Shown here: positions 35,542-48,649 of the stretch, piece by piece
Numbering within the stretch: position 1 is the first letter of the stretch
How the letters are laid out: each line of letters opens with the position of its first letter
Assembly: GCA_013400975.1 (NCBI GenBank)
Contig: WBMZ01011601.1
Span: 1-64,000, forward strand
Direction: 5' to 3'
DNA from: Atrichornis clamosus
Taxonomy: Eukaryota > Chordata > Aves > Passeriformes > Menuridae
DNA: 64,000 nt
The notes under the pieces: model-generated
What the model was told of the DNA's origin: nothing
Databases searched by the model: none
What the model saw: only the letters and a program-made list of their open reading frames with translations
Translations under genes and position numbers: made by a program

Positions 35542-35999
35542 CTGTGTGTAACACCAGACCAGCAATGTAAAACTCCTTACTGAAGGCTTGCTCAATAAAC
35601 TGGAAATAGCATCGGACTGGACACTAAGTTTCATTAATGTTCTTGAGTCAAGACATTAACTCTAAAGTCTCAATATACAATATTACAAGACAAATGAAGC
35701 AATTGATCATCTCAGTAACAAAATTACTTACAAAACTGCAACTTTTACTTATTTCTTTGGCAATACTCAGTTTAATAAAATGTCATCACAGGGAAGGAAG
35801 TGCTGAAACATAAAGTTCTGACCTTGAGACCGCTTGAAAAGCAGCTGTAGAGAGAGCTGCCATTTTCAATTCCTAGAGGCAAGGAACAGTTTTATCTCTA
35901 AAGAAGCTCAGTAGAGACAAAGAGAAAGAACATATATCTAAGGGGAGTAAGTAGGGACCAGCTTTCCTACAGACAGCTGAATGTTAGAAGCTAAAATAC
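35542..35999. other. AT-rich non-coding stretch
   Basis: No supported feature. Confidence 0.5.
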
Positions 36000-36052
36000 C
36001 TAACTTGTTAGTCTTTGGAGTAGAATTCAAAACGTAGTTATAGATGCCAAGT
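36000..36052 (-). CDS. Candidate short exon, unrecognised minus-strand gene
   Basis: A 53-bp interval with an excellent acceptor on the minus strand (CTCTGTCTTTCTCCATGTGCAG) and a donor TTAG/GTATTT. Only one frame is open: one base, 17 codons (LGIYNYVLNSTPKTNKL), one base. The entering intron is phase 2 and the leaving one phase 1. These fit the candidates at 42117-42165 and 35476-35541 respectively. No family recognised. Confidence 0.2.
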
Positions 36053-36099
36053 CTGCACATGGAGAAAGACAGAGATCTCCGAAGGACAAGTCCAAAGGC

Positions 36100-36118
36100 C
36101 TGCCTGCTGAGCAGGCAG
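36100..36118. repeat. Short inverted repeat
   Basis: CTGCCTGCT (36100-36108), a single G, then AGCAGGCAG (36110-36118), perfectly complementary. Function unknown; short palindromes of this size are common. Confidence 0.6.
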
Positions 36119-39100
36119 CAGCCTGCAGCTTTGTTTGCACAGCTTTTTCAGTGGGTTCAGGGAGAATCAAAACCAGCAAGAGACTTCTGTCACCCCAAAG
36201 CAATGACTTCTTCATTTTTTCTTGCTTTATACAATATAGCAGGGGAATTCTGCTGCTGAGTCAGACACAGAAATGGGCAAGACAAGTATTTTGTGCAATA
36301 AATTGCTTTGTTAGAAAAGATTCAGTTGTGGAAGATGTGGAATTACTAAGTTCCTCAAATATTATGTGCTGAACCTAGACACAATAAATAAAAGATGACT
36401 GTCTTCACCAAATGGTTCAGAAGCCTTCTAGCATACAGAAGGTTCAATTCCCTTCTGACACAAGAGGTTTGAGCACCTCTTTGCTGAATGTCTTGACAGC
36501 TAACTGGAGTGGGGGCAGAGGAGGAAAGGAGAAAAAGCCATGTATGGTATTAAATCATCACCAGATCTAACTGGCACTCTAACTGCTTCTAAAGCTGAGC
36601 TATTTTGCATAAAACTGCAATCATACAGTCTCTCTTCTCTGTTCCTACTTAGGGCATTCACCTGGTAAAGCAGGATACAGTGGAATGAACTGGGTTTAAG
36701 ACAGTGTATTTGTAGCAAATTTTTAAAATTCACCAATATTCATGTCCTGTTAACTCTTAAGTTCCAGGTGCCACCTATGACTTAAACACTGAAAAACAAT
36801 GACTACTTCAAAAGTTCAGGTGTTGTAAAACTTGGGAGGCAGTATGCTCTTAAATTAAGACACATCAAAAGTTTGAAACACAGATGGGAAAAATACGAAT
36901 GCAATGCCAAACTAATTGCACTTTTTAGTCAAAAATACACCACTGCGTTTTAAAGCTTTTTTTCCCCTTTTCTTTTTGGTTTTTTTTTTCCCCCCCTAAT
37001 ACCATGGGTACAGTGGCTCCATTTCATTATCACAAAAGCTTGGGAAAAAACAGCTGGCAAGAACAGACTAGAAGCAAGCCAGAAAAACTGTGTGGGTGAC
37101 ATAAGAAAGAATATTTATGGAGAATCTTTTGAACAAAAGAAATTACAGTTGGAAGAAATATTCTAGAGTTATAAAATTACTTAAATTGGTAATGATTTAA
37201 TACTAGCAAAAGTTAGTAAGTAAATGAAATTTTCTACAAGAGTAACAAGAAAATCTGAAAAAAATTACTGAAATCTGAAAGATGTAAAGGATCAGGTTTC
37301 ACTGGTATGCTTAAAAATAAATCATGGTGGAGTTTGCTTTGAAATATATTTGTGTGAGAAACCTGCTGCTGAAATCCTGGATCCAAGTTGAGAATAATCA
37401 GAAAAGAACAGCAGATAATTGCTCCCAGGAGGAAATGACCACTCAGATTGCTTCTGAAGATTCATTGGTCGAACGTGGACATTGAAACCTCTGGAAATAA
37501 ACAAGCAACCCAAAAGCCATCCTTCAAGGCAGCTTTTTTCCTATCAGCCTGGACTAACAGATGGGCCTTGCATCATTCCTCAAGCAGACACAAAGACTGG
37601 CTTTGTGAGCACATGGCTGTGTGGAAGTGAGAAGGATTCCAGAAGTAAGGGCTGTCTGCTGAGAAAGGCCAGGCTCTTCCCGAAGACATCACAAGAAGCT
37701 GGAAAATATTCACTGAGGTGCAAAACACGAGCAGAGTTAGAACCCAAGGTACAGGGAAACACATGGTTAGTTTGAGTAAGCAATGACAGACTACCACAGG
37801 AAAGAGCCTGGACAAAGTGTGGAACACATCTCCAACCTATAGGATAAAACTAAATGGAGAAAATGATGCTAACTACTTGACGGGGGCAGGGGGGGGAAGC
37901 TGTTTTCTCAGAGATGTGATTGAAATCTGACCAAGTGGTACATTTTAAACTGGACTAGAAAAATATTAATGAAAGACACTATGAGGAACAATTTCAAACT
38001 GGCAGAAATATACTGATTGTGGTAGATGATGTGTGGTTTTTTCATCTCCATAGTCTATGATCTTCAATTATCTTGCCCAAGATGTAACATTAATTCTAAC
38101 TCTTCAGTCTGGCATACTTTCACATACAGATTCTGAAAGTCAAACATATCAAGAAACTAAGAAGTTTTCATACTCAGCATCATCAGACAAGGGTACTAAA
38201 TTCTTCCAGTCACGTGAATGGTGCTTTGCAGCCCTGGCTCCCCAGCAACTGCATTTATTTGAAACCTACCACTGCCAGGAGTCACATTGGGGCACATGGT
38301 GAAACTTCTGCTATGCAACAAGGCACTTTGAAAACCACATGTCATTTACAAAACACGCTGCAGTCAAAATGACTATGCAAAACTTTCCTGGAGTTAAATT
38401 CAATGACCCTAGTACAAATTATGTGAGTTTAAAAAAGCCTGCTCAAAATTATTTCAATGAAAATTATAGCCAGAGTATGTTCAGTACGTCAACCTTGTTT
38501 GAAAAGCTCATACAAAAAGACAACCATACAACATTACAACCACCTATATTTAAGACAGCAATTGATCAAAGCTGTTTTTATAAACATTATTAAAAATAAA
38601 TCAACATTTTTCTGAATGCTTGTACAAAAAAATCAGGTTTTGATACTGAATTATATTTTGTACAAGGCTTTTAATGCATAAAAAAATACAACACTACTCC
38701 AGATTACTTAGAGCTTTCCAGTGTGCAGTTAAAGCATTCATTACTACATGCTTCAGCTACATATTTTACCTTTCTCGCACCTTAAAGGAATCCAACTCTA
38801 TTTTAAAATTGTGTTATGAACATAGTCAAAATGTTTTTGATATCAGCAGAGGCACCAACAGACTGGGGTATCCCAGCCAGAGCCTCAGTGCTGCTCCACA
38901 GACAGAGCTCTGTGCCCCTCACTTTGGTAACATGCACGTGGCTGTGTAGGATGTGACTGGGTAAACAGTGACCAGGCTGCCTTGCAGGTTCTTCTATGAA
39001 TGTTTGCATCTGATGTCTTTCTTTGTCCCAAATTAGTTGGGGTTTTTTAATGTTTGTCACATAAGTATTGATTCATTATTTTGTGTTGGCTCTCTAGGAC

Positions 39101-42100
39101 CTTTATTTCATTTAACTCAAGGCAAATCTATGTGATTTACAGATTTAAACAAGTGACTCCTTTGGCTTATTCAAAGCTTCATCATATTGGTGGTTCAGTC
39201 ATTTATTAAGATAGCCAAAACTTCCTTTAGTCTCTACACGACAATCCTTCTGTTTTAAGAAGAAATGTTTATTTACCCTCAAGTACATGACCTTGAATTT
39301 CATGCTGTTAAATCCACTTAGTTTGTATCATACACACCATCGTCAAGATATTTCTTGTGTCTCTCCAGAAAAGAAAAGTTTACTAGGCCCATGGCACATA
39401 ACACATTTTACACATAACACATTCGGTTTTTACTCTACAGGTCATTACAGCCATTCTCATACAGTATTTTCTCCACTGTATTATCAGTGTTCACCACCTC
39501 TGCCTTATTCTACTTGGTCTTACCTTTCGTGTCCCATTTACACAAAATAATACTCATCAAGAAGTAGTGTCAATGTCATACTCTTGTTCAAGGGATAAAT
39601 GTGCATGTTTTGCCTTTTTCCTTTCCCCCTCCTCTTTCTGCACCACTCCACCCTCTTTTGTCTTTCAGACCACAAAACACCTTTCTGCATACTAGAAGCT
39701 GCCTTATTTCTAGACCATTCTCCTGCAATTGGCTTCTCTTGTGGCTTTTCTCTTCAATCTCAAGAGAAGCAAATCTATTTTCCTACTTCAAGAAGACACT
39801 TCCTACCCTTGCTCTGTTCATATTTTAGAATGCTTTCTCTTCAATTAGCAGTCTGTCTTCTAGGGATTTTTTTGTTCAGTGACTCTGACTAGCTACAAAT
39901 CTTGACTCATCAGCGCAGCTTCCTTTCAACCCTCCTTGTAGTTTCTCATTATCTCTAGTCCTCACATTTTCTGTTCCCAAAACCATTAATAAAAAAAACC
40001 CCCCAAAACCAAAACTTACCAGAATTTTTTTTTTAATGGGGACACTGAATCAAGATCCAGGAATCATCGCAGGGAACTAAAAAGGCAATTTAAAAAAGCA
40101 AGCAAGAAACCCAAAAGGAAGTATTCTTCATGCAAATTTGTAGTTAATCTCTGACACATTTTGCCACTGAAAATTCAGTGCAGTGGTAGAGAACTTTGCA
40201 GAGTTAAGAAAGCCACTGGTCACATTCATGGGATGAAATACAACCATGGACTGCTGAATGCAAAGAACATTACCTCTGTGGCAAGCATTTAAGCCACAGG
40301 TAATAAGGAGTAACATATATAGACTATGTCCATACTCTGCTTTCCGGTCTTATATTTTTCCTGCATATTTGATATTACTTGGAACTAGTCAGATAGTTTT
40401 ACTGTCTAAGAAGTAAATCAGTGGGTACGCCCACTTTTGGTCTGACTTAATGTGTCTGTTGTGATGCATTCATCAAAGATAAAGTATATCATCTGCATCT
40501 TCTACATCCTACCACTGTTTCCCCTTTAACCTTTTCTTGGGCCACTGCAAGGGTTCTCTCACTGTTAATTACTGTATTTTCCCCATATTTTGCAGTCTTT
40601 ATAAAAACAAAAAAAATCCACGATGAAAATCCAGCTTCCCCCACCATCTTCTGAAAAGCTTCACAATACCTCAAAAGCATTTGCACACTTTAGCCTTGCC
40701 CACTCATTGTTACAGTAACATCACTTTTTAAAAGCAGTTCAATAATTTATTCATTTGGGAACTATTATTAAAGGAATCTTTCAAAGAGTTAATGAATTTG
40801 CTTTCTCTTCATTATTTTTATTCAAATAGAAATTAGGAAAAAGCTTTTTTTCTCAGCACATTTACTTTAGCATTAATCAATTTGCCTAATAAGAAGAAGG
40901 AAAATAAAAGGCAGTTCACTCTTTGCCTCGCTCTGCTCATCAACTTTAAAAAGAACTACAAAAACTCTACAGTGATGCATGGATAAATCAGTATTTCTGA
41001 GTCAGTTCCCTCACTATGAGGATCAATTAAAGTACTTCATAAAGGCATGAAAGGCATGCTAGAAATTTGCTTAATGTGGTGTTTTCTGAAAGGATCAAAT
41101 TATTTTCTGTACCTGAGGATTATTTGGAAATATTTTCAGAAATTTGTTAAGACCCATGGAACTGATGACAGGAGTTAATGTTGATACTCAAAAACAAGGT
41201 CTGAATGTATTTGCAATCTGTTGGAGATGTGTACATCCAATTTACTGCATAACAACCTGGGAATACGTAACAACTTCTAAGTAGAAGGACTACAGATTCA
41301 AGTTACAGACAGCTAATTCAAAAGTACTCCCCTTTCTAGTTCATACTTCAAAATCTGAGAAACTGAAGATGGTAACAGATGGTCAAAGGAACACTTGGGG
41401 AATGATGTTTACAGTTAATTTGATTACTTAAGTCAGGTAGCTTCATAAAGTGGACACCAGACAAAGGCTGGCTATTTTTCAAGACACAGGCAATAGCCAA
41501 CGGAAGTATCCTTCTGCCACCCCTTCATTCACTTTTGCATCAAAGGTCTCAGGTTCCAAGTGGGCTTTTTTAGAAGGAAAGCAACACAAAGACTGTTTTC
41601 CAGAAGCAAACCTTTGTGCGACTGACCAAGCATATAACCTTAATTCCCCAAATCTAGAAAATGTTCCCATTATTTTTCCCCTTCATTTATTACATCTATC
41701 CCACAATGGCAACATTTCTAGATATTGCAACACAAGTTCTATTAAGAATAGTAAAATAGTAACATTAGAAATACTACTCAGTACCTGTGATACTGATAGG
41801 ACTTGATACATTTACAGAAGGACCCTAAATTTTTAATGCTATCTCAGTAAACTATAGAACTGTGTACACAGAGTTACCAGCCTTCTACTGCTATATGAAG
41901 AAGTTCTGTTCGTAAATAGTTTTGCATTAAAAAATAATTCAAGCAATTAGGATTTCAAACCTGTCCTAAGGCTAAAAATTAGTCCTCTGTATATGCCAAG
42001 AGCAGAAATAATGAAATTAAAAGAGATTGTTTATAATCAGATGTTTGGGAGTATCTCTTAAGTCTAAACTACCTTGCTTTTTCCATGAAAAAAAAAATAT

Positions 42101-42116
42101 ATTCAATGTGTCTTAC
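36119..42116. other. AT-rich intronic or intergenic stretch
   Basis: About 6 kb with low-complexity patches: a polypyrimidine tract at 36955-36997 and A/C-rich DNA around 39989-40010. A minus frame (37322-37513) preceded by a good acceptor (GCTTGTTTATTTCCAG) gives an unrecognised peptide containing GFNVHVRPMNLQKQ. Nothing else can be supported. Confidence 0.45.
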
Positions 42117-42165
42117 CTGCAGGCTATTTTTGGATGATTATGGTAAGTGTTTAAATAATATTGAT
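42117..42165 (-). CDS. Candidate short exon, unrecognised minus-strand gene
   Basis: A 49-bp interval on the minus strand. The acceptor is TTGTTTCTTATACAACATTTAG and the donor CTGCAG/GTAAGA, both close to consensus. The open frame gives QYYLNTYHNHPKIAC between split codons. The leaving phase (2) matches the candidate at 36000-36052. The interval is AT-rich and lacks CpG, so splice-signal chance is a serious alternative. Confidence 0.18.
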
Positions 42166-43777
42166 CTAAATGTTGTATAAGAAACAAGATATTAAGAATT
42201 CAATTAAAATAACCACTCCAGGAAGATTTGACCCAAATACGTCTGACAAAACTCAAGACATTTCAACCACAAGAATAGAAAAGTGGTAAAATACACTGTA
42301 GTCCCAAATGAGAGTCTACTCTGAAAAATGACAATTTAAAAATATATTGATTTTAAAATTTGAGATTGTTAAAATAAATCTTTACGAACTCTCCACAGTA
42401 CCCACAATGCATCTCAACTACTCACAAGATGCCTTGCAGAAGACTGCAATCAACTCCATATTCACTGTGACTAGATAAACTCTGCAAATTTTAGTGGTTC
42501 TATAATAGGAATAAATTGTTACAAAACCAAAATAGAAACAACTTGTATCAATCATGTAAGTGTGTAAGTACATCATACTGGTACACAACAAGGATCCCTC
42601 CTGGCCCAAAATGCTCTCTCTTGAAAGGACCAGCAAAGGATGCTTAGGAAAATGTGTAATAAAATTGTAAGCAAGAAAATTTCCCAACATACTTGGTCCT
42701 AGTGTTCTTAATTTCAGGGACAGTAATTAGGTATAAAATTGTTGACACGTATGGATCTGATCTGTTGAATTGTGACATTACTGCACCCATCAACACATCA
42801 GAGGAGAAATCTATTGTAAGGCTGCACACCAAGAGATTAGAAACAACAATATTGCCTAGCTCTCAGCAAGATATGCTGCAGTGAGCCATACTAGGTTTTA
42901 TGCCATCAAACAGGAAAAGAAAAAAAACCCAAACACCTGATTTACTTTAATATAGGACAGTAATTAGAATTTGATTTGGTAAGTGACGCTGGATCCTGAA
43001 TAAACCAACAGCTACAAACAAGGTTCTTGTACAACTGCAGTTGAGAGGAACAGTTACACTTCTGTTAAAAACACTTCCCTAACAAAATCAGGACATTTAA
43101 GTTTAACATATTTCTGCACCTTTGTTTACAGGTACCCTTAAGCAGAACAGACAAACACCAAGGCTGAACGCAATTTCCAGTTCCATGTTGGCCGCCTGTG
43201 GCCACATGGCACAAGGGAAGAGAGGACTCTGCAAAGTCATTCTTCTCACCAGTAGGAAATGGTAAATCTGGAACCTTCCCTCCCTGAGCTTGCCAGAAAA
43301 CCAAATAGCCTCAAGGAGAATATTCTGCTCTCAATCAGTAAATCTACAGCATTTTGTTCCTGCCAGAAGCAAGAAGCAAGGTAAAGTCCAGGATGAAGAC
43401 TGTCACTCAGGAAATCCTCTCAGCTGCTTGAAAACAAAGAAAACAAGCCCTACTGTAACAGCACAAGGTGATGGTTGTACTCCACACTGAGAAATGTTAT
43501 TTTCATTTAAAAAATGTGTAAGTTTAGAAATGCTACAAGGGAGGCTATAAATTTATAACATCCATTTCTAGAAAAAGCAAAGCTTTCAGCCAACCATGAA
43601 TTGAAAATCATAAAATATTAAAAATTCAGGTTCAATGACCCATTAAATATGTTGGATGCAACTTCAAAAGATACCTATAAATATCTTCATACCTCTTGCA
43701 TAGATATCCTGCAAAGTGGTCAAAACCACCAGTTTTCCATCTCTTACTCAGTTATACTTAATTTTATCAGATAAAGA
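42166..43777. other. AT-rich non-coding stretch
   Basis: No supported feature; only short frames. Confidence 0.5.
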
Positions 43778-43820
43778 GCATGAAATAGCATCTGTCAGCA
43801 TGAAACATCATCTGTCAGCA
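43778..43820 (+). repeat. 20-bp direct tandem duplication
   Basis: GCATGAAATAGCATCTGTCA (43778-43797) is followed immediately by GCATGAAACATCATCTGTCA (43798-43817), differing at two positions, and by the first three bases of a third unit. A small local duplication. Confidence 0.85.
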
Positions 43821-44008
43821 ATTAACTGTAAATCAAAACACTGTGTTCTTCTAACACAACACTTGTTTTTTATGCAGTTTCCGTCACCTCTTAATGCAAC
43901 TGTGAAATTCTACTAGTTATGCTATGTAGCACTTAGCTTTTCTAACCTAGAAAAAACCAGTTTCTGACATTCCTGTTTGGCCAGCACATGTGTTGGATAA
44001 AAACATTA

Positions 44009-44063
44009 CAACCAACCAAGGCAACCACCCAACCAACCACGCAATGAACCAGTGAACCAGTGC
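44009..44063 (+). repeat. Imperfect AACC simple repeat
   Basis: Repeated AACC/CAACC words interrupted by GG and CG, ending with two copies of GAACCAGT. Low-complexity DNA. Confidence 0.7.
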
Positions 44064-44389
44064 CATATCCATCAACATATCTGGTCAATGAATTAGACAA
44101 ATTATACGTGGGAAAGAAATAACTTCAAAAGGGAAGCATTTCCTAGTAACAGTACGCAGCCAAGTAGTATTTCTCCTGCCTTTACAGCATTCAAGAATAA
44201 TTCTGTCTATTTAGATGGACAGACACATTCAAAGACACAACCACTCCACAGAGTCCTAAAAACATCTTGCTATATACATCGTGTTAAAATTTGTGTAGTT
44301 AGCAAACAATGACTGTACAGCTCCTACATCACTGGAAATCATTTATGGGCAAGTCTAAAATAGTGATGTGCTGCACAAGGCAATGGAGT

Positions 44390-44704
44390 CAGCGAGGCAT
44401 GAGGTGACAGCAGTGGTGGCTACAGGAAGTTCTGAGGCAAAACAACTGAAGGAGCCTGGCATGGGGTTCCTGGAGTCAGGGAAACCTGAGAGAGAGCAGA
44501 GACCTGGCAGGACCCGGCAGCTCTTGTGAGAGAGGCTGACATGGGGAGCTGCAGGAGATTTGAACAGCTCTAGGGAGCATGAGCGACCAGGAGCGTGGCG
44601 AAAAGGGTGGGCGAACAGGACAGACAGGCCATGGCACCGCCCACGGCCGTGGCGCAGCAGCTCGCGCAGGCAGGACACGCAGGAGGGCACAGCCACCTTC
44701 CTGG
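44390..44704. other. GC-rich block of unknown origin beside a CR1
   Basis: About 315 bp that is clearly GC-richer than the surrounding AT-rich DNA, with 13 CpGs, eleven of them between 44583 and 44690. It contains the perfect palindrome CCACGGCCGTGG (44641-44652). It ends where the CR1 at 44705 begins. It does not follow the CR1 3' region that I know. It could be a fragment of another insertion such as an LTR, material carried with the CR1 insertion, or a small CpG-rich element. I cannot assign a family. Confidence 0.4.
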
Positions 44705-45060
44705 CTCCTGAGGCTCAGAGGGGACCTCATCGCTCTCTACAACTGCCTGAAAGGAGGCTGTGCCAGGTGGGGATAGGCCTCTTCTCCCAGGCAGCCAGTG
44801 AGAGCACAAGAGGAAGAGGCCTCAAGTGGTGCCAGGGGAGGTTCAGGTTGGACATCAAGAAGAATTTATTCACTGAAAGGGTGGTCAGGCATTAGAACAG
44901 GCTGCCCAGGGAGTTGTTGGAGCCACCATCCCTGGAAGTGTTCAAGAAATGACGACATGGCACTGAGTGCTATGGTTTGGTTGTCATGGTGGTGTTCAGT
45001 CAAAGGTTGGACTTAATGATCTTGGAGGTCTTTTCTAACCCTAATGATTCTGTGATTCTA
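44705..45060 (+). mobile_element. CR1 LINE, 3'-end fragment
   Basis: It follows the CR1 3' region: GGCTCAGAGGGGACCTCATC, CTCTCTACAACTGCCTGAAA, TTCTCCCAGGCAGCCAGTGA, CCAGGGGAGGTTCAGGTTGG, AACAGGCTGCCCAGGGAGTT, TTGGACTTAATGATCTTGGA and GGTCTTTTCTAACCCTAATG, then two octamer copies (ATGATTCTGTGATTCTA) at the end. It matches the consensus I know better than the copy at 20492 does, so it is probably younger or from a different subfamily. No reverse-transcriptase sequence remains. Confidence 0.95.
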
Positions 45061-46835
45061 AAAGCATAAAAGAACCTCTACAAGGTATCCTATTTTAGTT
45101 TCAGTGAAATACAGTGTCGTCAAGAAACAATTTCTCAGGTTTTCATGACTAATGAACTCATCTATTTTTGCAGTTGATAGTTGTGATAGCTACTTTATTT
45201 TGTGAACAATCATTGTGTCAAGACTTTTCAGTAATATTCAGAAATTATAAATCTGCAGTTTTTGAATATTAAAATTAAATCATTGTAAAATGGCTTAATC
45301 CCCCAAAAGTACTATATTGATCACCGAACTCTGAAAAATCCATACAAGAGATCAATAGAAAGGTGTGAAAAAACAGGATAGAATCAAGCAATCAATGAAG
45401 TCTTTTGATCTCAACAGATGAAAAAGTCACCACATACTGAAAGGCCTACTGTAGTGAGAAAGTACAGGAGAAAAACAAAACTGAACAAAGAGAAGCAGTT
45501 ATGACTGGCGAAGACACTGTTAGGGTCTGATGAAAAGCTACTTGTCATTCCAATCAACTGTTATATCTGAAGATTTTCCCACCTTTTGGAGGCATTTCAC
45601 ATAAGCTTTTCATAATGCATAAGCAGCTCCCATGGTTATCTTCTGGAATCTCTTCAGTAAGCAGAAACAAGTATTGCTCAAGGATATTTTAAAATGTCCA
45701 TTGCAGAATCTACATTGCAGTCAATAAATGTTAAAAAAAAAGGCATCAAAGAACCAACTGATCAGGAAGTGTTGCTATCAGTCTGCTATTCCTCGGTAAG
45801 AGAAGCTCAAGCAGCAGCGACCAAAATATGGTGTGGGGTATGCTCTGGTTCTAAACACTCACCCTGGGTGCCTGCCCCTCTCTACCACTGAAGACTCAGA
45901 CTCACTTTTTAAGAAGTTCTGAAGACTTCTTGTCCAAGATGAAACAGTAGCACAGGCAAAGTGATACTGCCAGGAGCTGGTTATTGGATTTGGACATACA
46001 GACTATTCCTCTGAGTTGCCTGGCAGTTTGCACCCGCTTGATGGCTGTGTTCAATTTCACAACCAGATCTTGCACATCTTGTCATGCAGAAGCACTACAT
46101 ATTGTTAAAAACCGACTAATTTTATCTGGAAAGTGCACCAAAACTTTGTCTCTAAAAAATTTTAAGATACAATTTTGCACTTAATACAGAAAAAAAAAAG
46201 GTTCATACAAAGACTTTTCTGACTCTAAAACTGTTCTCATTTATTTTATAACAGAGAAATTGTGCAATATAAATGTTACCATGGTAACAACTCACTTTAT
46301 TGAACAAGAGAGAAAATAATTATCCCAAACCTGCATATCATGCAAGTACACGCAGTAAATTTACTGCTGCCCTTTTTTCCCCTTGCTATTTTTCTTCCTG
46401 CAAAGAGAAATAGATTTTGAATTTATACCTTATAGCAAGCCAGGCATCATTTTGCCTGTCCCTCCCACTTCTTTGTATATTTTACACCTCTTGAGCGCAT
46501 GATGTGAAGGACCCAGTTACTTAGAAAAAGAAAAAGGGATTAATGAATCAGAAATGCTCTTCCCCCTCCTGAGTGAAGTACAGAAGACTCCTATGTAAAT
46601 GCTTCACGCATTTAAAAAAAATGAAGCCCTAAGGCAAGCACAGCACATGCTTAGTATTCACTCAGTATACTTAAACAGGAACCCTTAGTTTATAGAAAAC
46701 CAATAGTTATTCATCTCCAAACATAAATTAAACGTGATTTTACTGTTCTGTCTAAATTCCTTGTGATATTGTATTTGTGAACGTATAGTTGTATTTTATA
46801 TACAAGGGATAGCAATATTTTCAGAAGAACTGCAT
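45061..46835. other. AT-rich non-coding stretch
   Basis: No supported gene or repeat family; short homopolymer runs only (for example A runs near 46190). Confidence 0.5.
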
Positions 46836-46889
46836 GGATTTAGCCATACAAATCCAATTAATCTCAATAGAACTTGTATGGCTAAATCC
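46836..46889. repeat. Inverted repeat with 16-bp perfect arms
   Basis: GGATTTAGCCATACAA (46836-46851) and TTGTATGGCTAAATCC (46874-46889) are perfectly complementary around a 22-base AT-rich loop. After one mismatch the pairing continues for two or three bases. The transcript of either strand would form a stable hairpin. It is shorter than a typical microRNA precursor, has no recognisable terminal repeat of a transposon family and no flanking duplication that I can see. Confidence 0.9.
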
Positions 46890-48649
46890 CTGTGCTCAGC
46901 TTTGACATTTTAGAAGCAGTGGGGGAGGTTTTTCAAGGAGTGAATATGTATTATACAAAACTCAGTTTGCTCAAAGATAAATAAAATAGCATGTAGATAC
47001 TTACAGATATCAACAAACATTTATGTGATTCTGTCAAGAAAATCACATTCTCAGCACAGCAGGCAAGAATTTCCACATAACTCTTATTTTACAAAAAATA
47101 ACAGTATTATCCTGCAGCCTATGAGATAAAACTAATCACATGTACATATTAGTTGGATAAATTATTCTTATTTTACCTCCAGTTTTGATCTTTTTACTTC
47201 ATTTGCAGTGCATCTGCCTCTCTCATATGAAATGTTAAAGAATGAATTTAATCTAGTGTTCACAGTTGGAGGATGCGTTTGGGATGCATAAAATTCATGT
47301 TTTTAAAAGATCACTTTAAAGAAGTGACTTAGAAGTGCTGTTTAGAAAGACGATCTTGTTTGTCACAGACCTTCCTTACTTTTTTTGGTTTATTTACAGT
47401 CCTAAACAAATTAAAAGAGTTTAAGAGTAGAAACAAAACTACTCTCAACCAACTTCAGCAACAAAGAATGCAGCTAAATTTAGCTATCTCTTAGAAGATT
47501 TCTTGAGGCACTAGAAACAATTAATGTGTACACACATTAATGCACACATACAGTACAGGCTGTGCAAAATCTTAATTCACTAAGTTGTTGTCTTCATGGA
47601 GATGGAACTCTCCAATTCATCGAAATACAACTTATATTGGTAGAGAATTCTTTCTGAAACATAGGTTGTAATGGTATGTCCTTCATAAATACACATACAC
47701 TTCTACTACTGAGTTTAATACCTCCCTATGAAGCTCTTACAGAAAATAAAAATAAAATTCCAGCAGTTGAACTGGTAAAACTTACAATTCCATATAAAAA
47801 AGGCTACTCTTAGGTGCCTTCTCCCTTCTCCTAAAGCCCTCAACAATCAGAACCAAGGTTTCAATTCATAAATCAAGTACCACTAGAGATGCTGCTGTAT
47901 GTTTCCCATACAGCAGTTGAACAGTTAAATCCTAAGAGTCTTGCAACTGCAGAAGTTGTATAAATAATGTCTCCTTTTACAATAATTTCGGTTTTGCATT
48001 TGCCAGTACTTTTTGTATGGCAACCGTTTTTTCCAGTTCAAGTAAAAATCACACAGAGGCAGTGGAGACATTTTTGTTTTCATTAAAGAAGAAAAAGTGA
48101 CCATTTGGGAATTAGCTGGGCATATAAAGTACTTAATAAGCCACTAACAATTAGGACAAATTCACCCAATAAAAGTCATCATGATGCAGCTTATTTTTCC
48201 TGTATATGAATGTAACAGTTAGCTAGTTGCTCACAGGGAGGCTTAGCCCACATGCTAGTTGAAAAGTTTTATTTAAAGCTTGTTGTATTTCAAATAAATA
48301 ATGACCATTCCAGCACTGTATCCTTAAACCATGCTTTTAGCCTGAAATGCATGAAAAAGTTACTGCTTCATAAAAAACTAAAGCCATTAGAAGCAAAAAC
48401 ATTGCTAAATGCTTCTGCTAAATGTTGCTAAATCTACCTTTTTCTGTAATGGTGTGTTCTGAAAGCCTTATAACCTGACTTGAAACAAATTCATAACAGC
48501 AATAGCATGTTACAAAACATACACATTATCAATTGGAACAGTATCTGACATAGTAGCCTCTGGCCAGAAGCTCTCCTCAGAGCCTTCCTTGAATCTTGCT
48601 TTACAAAAAAGCTGCAAATTTTGGTGTAAAGAAGGTCCGTATATTAAAA
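46890..48649. other. AT-rich non-coding stretch
   Basis: No supported gene. A short imperfect inverted repeat (TTAATGTG-TACA-CACATTAA) lies at 47521-47540. Confidence 0.5.

Noticed and set aside
46836..46889. MicroRNA precursor interpretation of the hairpin
   Set aside because: The perfect stem is only 16 bp with a 22-base loop, shorter than the roughly 30-bp stem expected; pairing fades outside the arms.
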